From Schistocephalus solidus (lineage: Eukaryota > Platyhelminthes > Cestoda > Diphyllobothriidea > Diphyllobothriidae), in assembly GCA_017591395.1 (NCBI GenBank), contig WEDG01002553.1:124001-188000 (forward strand): 64,000 bases of DNA, written 5' to 3'. The notes below the pieces were generated by a model that saw only the letters and a list, made by a program, of their open reading frames with translations, ran no database searches and was not told where the DNA came from. Shown here one piece after another: positions 58,947-64,000 of the stretch. Position 1 is the stretch's first letter. Each line of letters opens with the position of its first letter. Both the position numbers and the translations under genes were made by a program.

Positions 58947-58959
58947 GGCCCTCTGGGCC
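58947..58959 (+). repeat. 3'-terminal hairpin of C1 LINEs
   Basis: GGCCC-TCT-GGGCC just before the A/T tail. It is found in all C1 ends: 47685-47700, 39630-39645 (minus) and 24711-24724 (minus, as GGCTC-TCC-GAGCC with a compensating pair change). Confidence 0.75.
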
Positions 58960-59012
58960 TTAAATATACAATTTATTTATTATTTATTTATATATAAATA
59001 AATAAATAAAAA

Positions 59013-61113
59013 GAATAGTCGCCCCGCTGGTTAACAAGAGAACTTAACAGGCAGCTAAAGAAGAAGAATATAAAATGGAAGGTATTCAGGCAAACAGGGT
59101 CAGCAGAGCATCTCAAAGAATTTTTTCATCAAAGAATCGCTGTTAAAGAATGATCCGTCAGGCTAGGAAGAACTATGAACCAAGAATTATTCAACAGCCT
59201 GAATATAAACCAAAAACTTAATTCCATTCTATGAATAGCCGACTAAAAAACAAGGACCCAGTAGCAGTACTCATGGATGGGAATGGTGTTGAAGTCGTTG
59301 AAAATTGCGACAAAGCCGAGTACTAAGGTCAGTTTTTGCCTCGGTTTTCACTAGCGAACTGGAACTTCAGCTTGACCACGTCAACAGTGCTGTTATAGAC
59401 GCCCGTCCAGTGCTTGAATATATAATCTTCCAGGAACCTCTCGTGGAACTAGAACTGCGAAATCTGAAAAAAGCGAAGTCATTTGGTCCGGATGATATAC
59501 CGGCCAAGTTCTTGAAATAACTGGCCAGAGAACTGTCCAAACCACTAGCGCATATATTTAATTCGCCATTTGAATCAGGGAAACTGCCATCCGAATGGAA
59601 GGCAGCAAATATATACCCCATATACAAGAGTGGAGCTCGATCGAATGTCAACAATTATCTGCCTGTCAGCCTTACCTCCATTTGCTGTAAAATAATGGAA
59701 TCAATAATCAAGAAGGCAATCATGAAGTTCCTTGAGGAAAACCAATTACTCTCAGATCTCCAGCATGGCTTCAGACAGAATCGCTCCTGTCTTTCTAGTT
59801 TATTACTCTCAACAGAGCAGTGGACTCGTGCACTGGACGAAAATGGTAGGGTTGACGTCATACACACTGATTTCAAGAAGGCGTTTGACAGTGTCCCAAC
59901 AAACGTCTCATCTACAAATTATCTGAAATTGGCATAAGAGGAATGCTGCTGACATGGATCGCAGACTTTCTTACAGATAGATTGCAAACTGTGTGCGTTG
60001 ATACCTCGAAGTCAACACCTACTCCGGTTCTAAGTGGTGTCCCCCTAGGCTCGGTATTAGGGCCGTTACTCTTCTTAGTGTACATCAACGACTGTGTCGA
60101 CGACCTGGATTGCAGCGCCACCATGTTTGCAGAGGATGTTAAATTGTGGAGGTACATCAGATCTGATTTCGAAAGGCACGCACTTCAAGAGGATCTCAAC
60201 CGTCTTAGCAGCTGGTCTGCTCGTTGGCTCTTAAATTTTAACGTTGGGAAGTGTGTGGTCCCAAGACTGCGTACCAGAAGGACCAGTGAGGAGGATGATT
60301 CTTACCAATACATTCACAATGGGCAGCCCCTTTCAATTGTTGAGGAACAGAAGGACCTCGGTGTTCTAATAAACACCTCACTTAAACCATCTGCACAGTG
60401 TTTAAAGGCAGCTAAACGCTCTACACAGGCCTTATTTGCGCTCAGACGTGGATTTGTGCAGATTGATAAGGAATGCTTCCAAAAAACCTACGGAGTATTT
60501 CTTCGATCTCACTTGGAATATGCCATCCAGGCCTGGCGTCCGTGGTTTAAGAAGGATTATCTACAGCTGGAACGAGTGCAGGCGAGGGCTACGAAGATGT
60601 TCAAGAATCTACTTCATCTGCCTTACGAAGCCGGACTGGTTGAACTTGATTTGTTTCCTCTAAATTACAGGCAACTACGCGGTGACCTCATCCAAACCTA
60701 CCGGATTGTCAGAGGCCGCGCTTGTGCCCTAGAATTTGCTGTCTTCTTCGAATTGGCTGGGACGGAACATCTGTGGGGTCATCCCTTTAAACTGCAGAGG
60801 AAGTTTGTCCACACGGAAGTCCGTGGGAACGCCTTTTCGCAAAGGGTCGTTGGAGCATGGAACGGACTCCCTGACAAGGTGGTCCTTTCAGAAACTGTTG
60901 ACACATTTAAATTCAAACAAGATACTCATTTTTTGAGAAACTATTGTCAATATAACGAAGATTGTGTAAACAGTGGCAGGTTGCGCCTGGCCCACACCTA
61001 TCGATGACCCTTCATTTTTATTTGTCAGATATATCACTGTAAACGTTCGTACTATTGACATTTTTGCATGTGAATAGGGAGCCCAAGGGCGAAAGCCTAC
61101 TTCCCACAATAAA
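59013..61113 (+). mobile_element. LINE family B, longest RT copy, 5'-truncated
   Basis: Starts inside the endonuclease-RT linker (IVAPLVNKRT) directly after the C1 tail. The RT is at 59305-61007: LRNLKKAKSFGPDDIPAKFLK, QHGFRQNRSCLSS, THTDFKKAFDSVP-like HTDFKKAFDSVP (motif A), LSGVPLGSVLGPLLF (motif B) and FAED at about 60127 (motif C, second aspartate changed to glutamate). Thumb is EYAIQAWRPWFKKDYLQLERVQ, and the C-terminus ends NSGRLRLAHTYR at 61007. A frameshift lies near 59930 and stops near 59325 and 59519. The 3' end is CAATAAAGTGACT. Confidence 0.85.
59943..61007 (+). pseudogene. Family B RT C-terminal half, 354-residue open frame
   Basis: Longest open frame of the window. It covers palm motifs B and C, thumb and the conserved C-terminal region (WGHPFKLQRKFVHTEVR; RVVGAWNGLPDKVVLSETVD). 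The normally invariant FADD reads FAED, which should impair metal binding. It lacks the N-terminal palm because of the frameshift near 59930. It is a retroelement, not a host gene. Confidence 0.85.
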
Positions 61114-61114
61114 G

Positions 61115-63310
61115 TGACTATTTTGTACGAAGAGAGACTGGAAAACAACAGTGCATTAGTGCGTGATCACTTGTGAATAGATCACGGTGTAAATTCAAAA
61201 AGAGAGGGTTGACATCATTTATAAAAAGTCAAACTAAAATGCTCTCATTTCTAGTCACTGAACTAACCAGTTGGGACAAGTATAAAAAATTAATAGTAAC
61301 GACCGATTTTTGAAGTTTTGGTGGTGAGGCATTTGCCTACCAGTAACTGTCTGGCAGATTAAAATCACCTACGGTTATTTTGACATCCAATTGAGTCCCC
61401 GCAATTTTTTCAAAAAGGTCACAGAGCTCACTTTTATTGCCAACATAACACGGAGAATTATGGACGCAGCAAAGCATCCATTTCCAGAAAAGGACAAAAC
61501 GCTCAGTTGAAAAGGGAAATGTTCAAAGGATTATTTAATATAAAGAAGGCAATCACTGCCACGTTTTTCAGCGCGGTCTTGTCGGTACAAATTGAAATTA
61601 TTTATAGCAAGCGACGATTCAGAATTAAGAGAGTGAAACCACTGTGAGAATGATGCACAGCACATCTGGATCAAGGTCAAAAGCTACTGTTCTAAGCTCA
61701 GCCATCTTATTTACAACGGATCTCGCATTGAGTGATCTGTCGGTTGCGCTCATCAGTTTTTATAAAAGAAGGTAGATTTGGTAGCTGAGAAGAAAACTAA
61801 AGAGAAGAAACAAAAGGTAGGAAAAAAATTGCTCTGGTCCGCAATTTTACGAAATTTCCCCAAAAAAGAAATGATATTATTGTATAATGGCATATTTGGA
61901 TAAAAAGCATGTAATTGAAGGCTATATTGTGGCGTGGGGTAGATAGGGGGTGGAATAGAAAGGAGATTTTGAGGGAAGTAAGCATAAATTGGTGGAAAAC
62001 ATGCACTTGAAAAAGGAATTAATGCTTTATACTTTTTGGGTTGGGAAAAATGTTAACGTTAGCGTTCTTATCTGATGCAGATGCTAAGGTGTTAGCAAGT
62101 TTCCCATCGGTAATGAAATTACTCATTTTGATGCCCGGCGTAGCAAATTAGTCAGTTTTTTTCAGGGGGTTTCTTAGGTTTACTAGATTTGACAGATATA
62201 GTTTGGGAGGGGAAATAAGTGGCATTGACGTTATTTATCTCGAACCTGGAACAAAGTGAACGGGTGAAGATTCAAGTTGAATCGAAATTCCTGCTGATCC
62301 GGAGGTCCGTGGGCTTGAATTAGCTAGAGGGCCAACCTCTGAGATAACTTTTGGTATTTGTTGATGTAGAACTAGGCTTCTCGTTTTCTAATGAGGATAA
62401 AACCCGACGTTCCAGTGAGGTTTTATCTCTTCAGATTAACAGGTTGTTTTTTTTAAATATTGAGCTTAGTGCTCATGCTTAGAGAAAATAACGTCCACTT
62501 TAATCGCTGTAAAACGTTTGACCAGAATAAGCGAGTTTTGACACGAGTAGACAACTCTTATCTTCAGTGACTTTGAAGTTAATGCCACTTGAGTAAAGAA
62601 AATTAAATACGACGTCCAACTGGATTTTACACTATGGTAAGAATTTTAAAAGAAAATTGAAACTTCTCTTATATCAGTCATATGACTTACTACTAACCGT
62701 GTTTATAAACGGCTCAAGTTTCTCGCATTTATCAGAAGTAAGTGAAGACAACTTTCCATCAAAATTGGTACCAAGGATCGTGAACAGATAACCATATTGA
62801 GACATAAAAATATGAAATTTTCCAGGTTGTCAAGGTCAAGTTTTGTCATGTTTACGGTGGGTTGCTCTAGCGGACGTTGTAAGTTAAGATCACGTTTGCG
62901 TCTACGCGCTGACTGAGCTTTCATATTGAGTTTAAAATATCCGTATTTGTCAAAGTGATACTACAAAAGGAAAATGTTCATAAGTGTCCTTTTGCATAAT
63001 AAGAATGCACTATTTGTACGATATGTTTTAAGCAAAGCACTGCAAGCAAATCTTCTAGGCAACGAGTTTAGACTGATAATAGAATTAGTGAAGAGGCTAT
63101 GCAGGAGGAAAAATTATCTCAACTGGTATAGCAACTACTGCAAATTATTTTTCACTAAAAATTAGGTACAATTCTGCAATATATCTTTAGATGCTGCTCT
63201 TTTTGCATTAATTTGCAAGAACATTTATGAGGGTATGTCAGGTAAAACAGTTTATAACCGTTTATTTCTCCTCATATTTAAATGCAATAACTACAGGTGT
63301 GCAGTTGATA
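61115..63310 (-). mobile_element. LINE C2 copy, 5' half
   Basis: Minus strand: begins in the endonuclease at the point where 47736-49415 stops. It continues through decayed endonuclease (61500-61740) and ORF1 remnants to the ORF1 start at 62924 (MKAQSARRRKRDLNLQR) and a 5' UTR that matches 44850-45230. Decayed by many small indels. Confidence 0.75.
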
Positions 63311-63365
63311 AAGAGTTAGAAATAAAAACTAATTGTTCCCCTACCAGCACATGGCCCCGCCAGTG

Positions 63366-63405
63366 GAGGGGCCAGAGGGGGCCAGAAGGGGGCCAGGAGG
63401 GGCCA
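63366..63405 (+). repeat. G-rich minisatellite, potential G-quadruplex
   Basis: Four to five tandem GGGGCCAGA-like units (AGGGGCCAG, AGGGGGCCAG, AAGGGGGCCAG, GAGGGGCC). Four G-runs of 4-5 with 5-6-base loops would allow an intramolecular G-quadruplex. Confidence 0.6.
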
Positions 63406-63419
63406 ATCCACATTGACTT

Positions 63420-63950
63420 TTAGGCAATGATTAAAAAATGGTCAGGCTTCCTGTCAGGACTAGAATAGGTGTCAGTGTTTGAATTTCAACCAAAATAGGC
63501 AATATTTATAAGATAAAATACTGTTTAAGCCTAATTATAGGGTACTGTGAGGAACTGATTTTGGATGGTTTGTTTAAGTCAGACCAAAAGACGCCATTTG
63601 TCTTCCAATCGTTTGCCGACCTGCCATGTAAGTTGTACGACTGACTTATCGTTTTCAAAGCTGCTTTTACTCACGTAGGTGATTGAGATGGCTGGAGATG
63701 TTTTATAAGATTATTTATTTACCTTTCCCTTGTAAATTTCATGTTAAGTTACGTAAGCTCTAGTTAACGGGAATTTTGGTAGCTCACTGAATGTTAAATA
63801 TGCCCTCATACATTTTGTTTATTGTGTTCTGTTGTCCATGGAAAGTAACAATAAAGCGAAAATATTACGGAATCAAGAGGAGCATCGTGCATAAGCGGGT
63901 ATTGCGTGCAATGCAGGCGTATTATGCCGCAACCGAAGTAGCAGACTGTC
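63420..63950. other. Spacer, nothing recognised
   Basis: AT-rich with an AATAAA at 63849 but no associated gene seen inside the window. Confidence 0.4.
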
Positions 63951-63955
63951 CTTCG

Positions 63956-63985
63956 CCGTCGTCGTCGTCGTCGTCGTCGTCGTCG
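63956..63985 (+). repeat. (GTC)n trinucleotide microsatellite
   Basis: About ten uninterrupted GTC/CGT units close to the window end. Confidence 0.95.
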
Positions 63986-64000
63986 AATTTAAACCCCTCA

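Larger units (their letters stand above)
53610..58995 (+). mobile_element. LINE family C1, most complete copy
   Basis: 5' UTR (about 53610-53929), ORF1 (53930-54948), ORF2 (about 55340-58470) and a 3' UTR ending in a GGCCC-TCT-GGGCC hairpin (58947-58959) and an (ATTT)n tail. Reference for the other C1 copies at 24681, 39603 and 45649. Frameshifts and stops in both ORFs make it non-autonomous as read. Confidence 0.88.

Overview
This is eukaryotic DNA: spliced genes with short introns, long AT-rich spacers, (TA)n microsatellites and many decayed non-LTR retrotransposons. The organism is most likely a flatworm, and a diphyllobothriidean-type tapeworm is my best guess. That guess rests on recalled resemblance of the zinc-finger-tailed LINE and of the ENPP-type ectoenzymes; it is inference, not a database result.

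Layout. 1-5290: a GC-rich, decayed LINE (family A: endonuclease, reverse transcriptase, C2H2 zinc-finger tail). 5300-11570: AT-rich spacer with no gene seen. 11576-22045: the only cellular genes found. These are two tandem minus-strand genes for secreted ectonucleotide pyrophosphatase/phosphodiesterases (ENPP-A 12953-14737; ENPP-B 20206-21985), each reconstructed here as four exons with all catalytic residues, plus an orphan copy of the last exon (11576-11679). Between the two genes, at 16345-17580, lies a cluster of short elements separated by (TA)n runs. It contains three intact-looking hammerhead ribozymes: two copies of one type in inverted tandem 232-bp repeats, and one of a second type. 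A decayed relative lies at 18.38 kb.

22630-63310: an almost continuous graveyard of LINE insertions, which I sort into four families. C1 and C2 are related subfamilies with ORF1 and ORF2. D has an ORF1 with a C-terminal domain, an endonuclease and an RT. B has an RT ending in a microsatellite-like tail. Insertions are nested: D 3' stubs sit inside a C1 copy with 5-bp target duplications, a C1 stub sits inside C2 with a 6-bp duplication, a B stub sits inside C2, and one C2 element appears split by about 11.7 kb of D+C1+B. All copies carry frameshifts, stops or truncations, so none looks autonomous as read.

63310-64000: spacer with a G-rich minisatellite and a (GTC)n run. The two ENPP genes probably encode cell-surface or secreted nucleotide- or phospholipid-cleaving enzymes. 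They share a CCAAT/TATA-like upstream layout, a near-identical 437-bp block in exon 1 (likely gene conversion) and a hydrophobic C-terminal tail. Retroelement boundaries are approximate unless a target duplication is stated.
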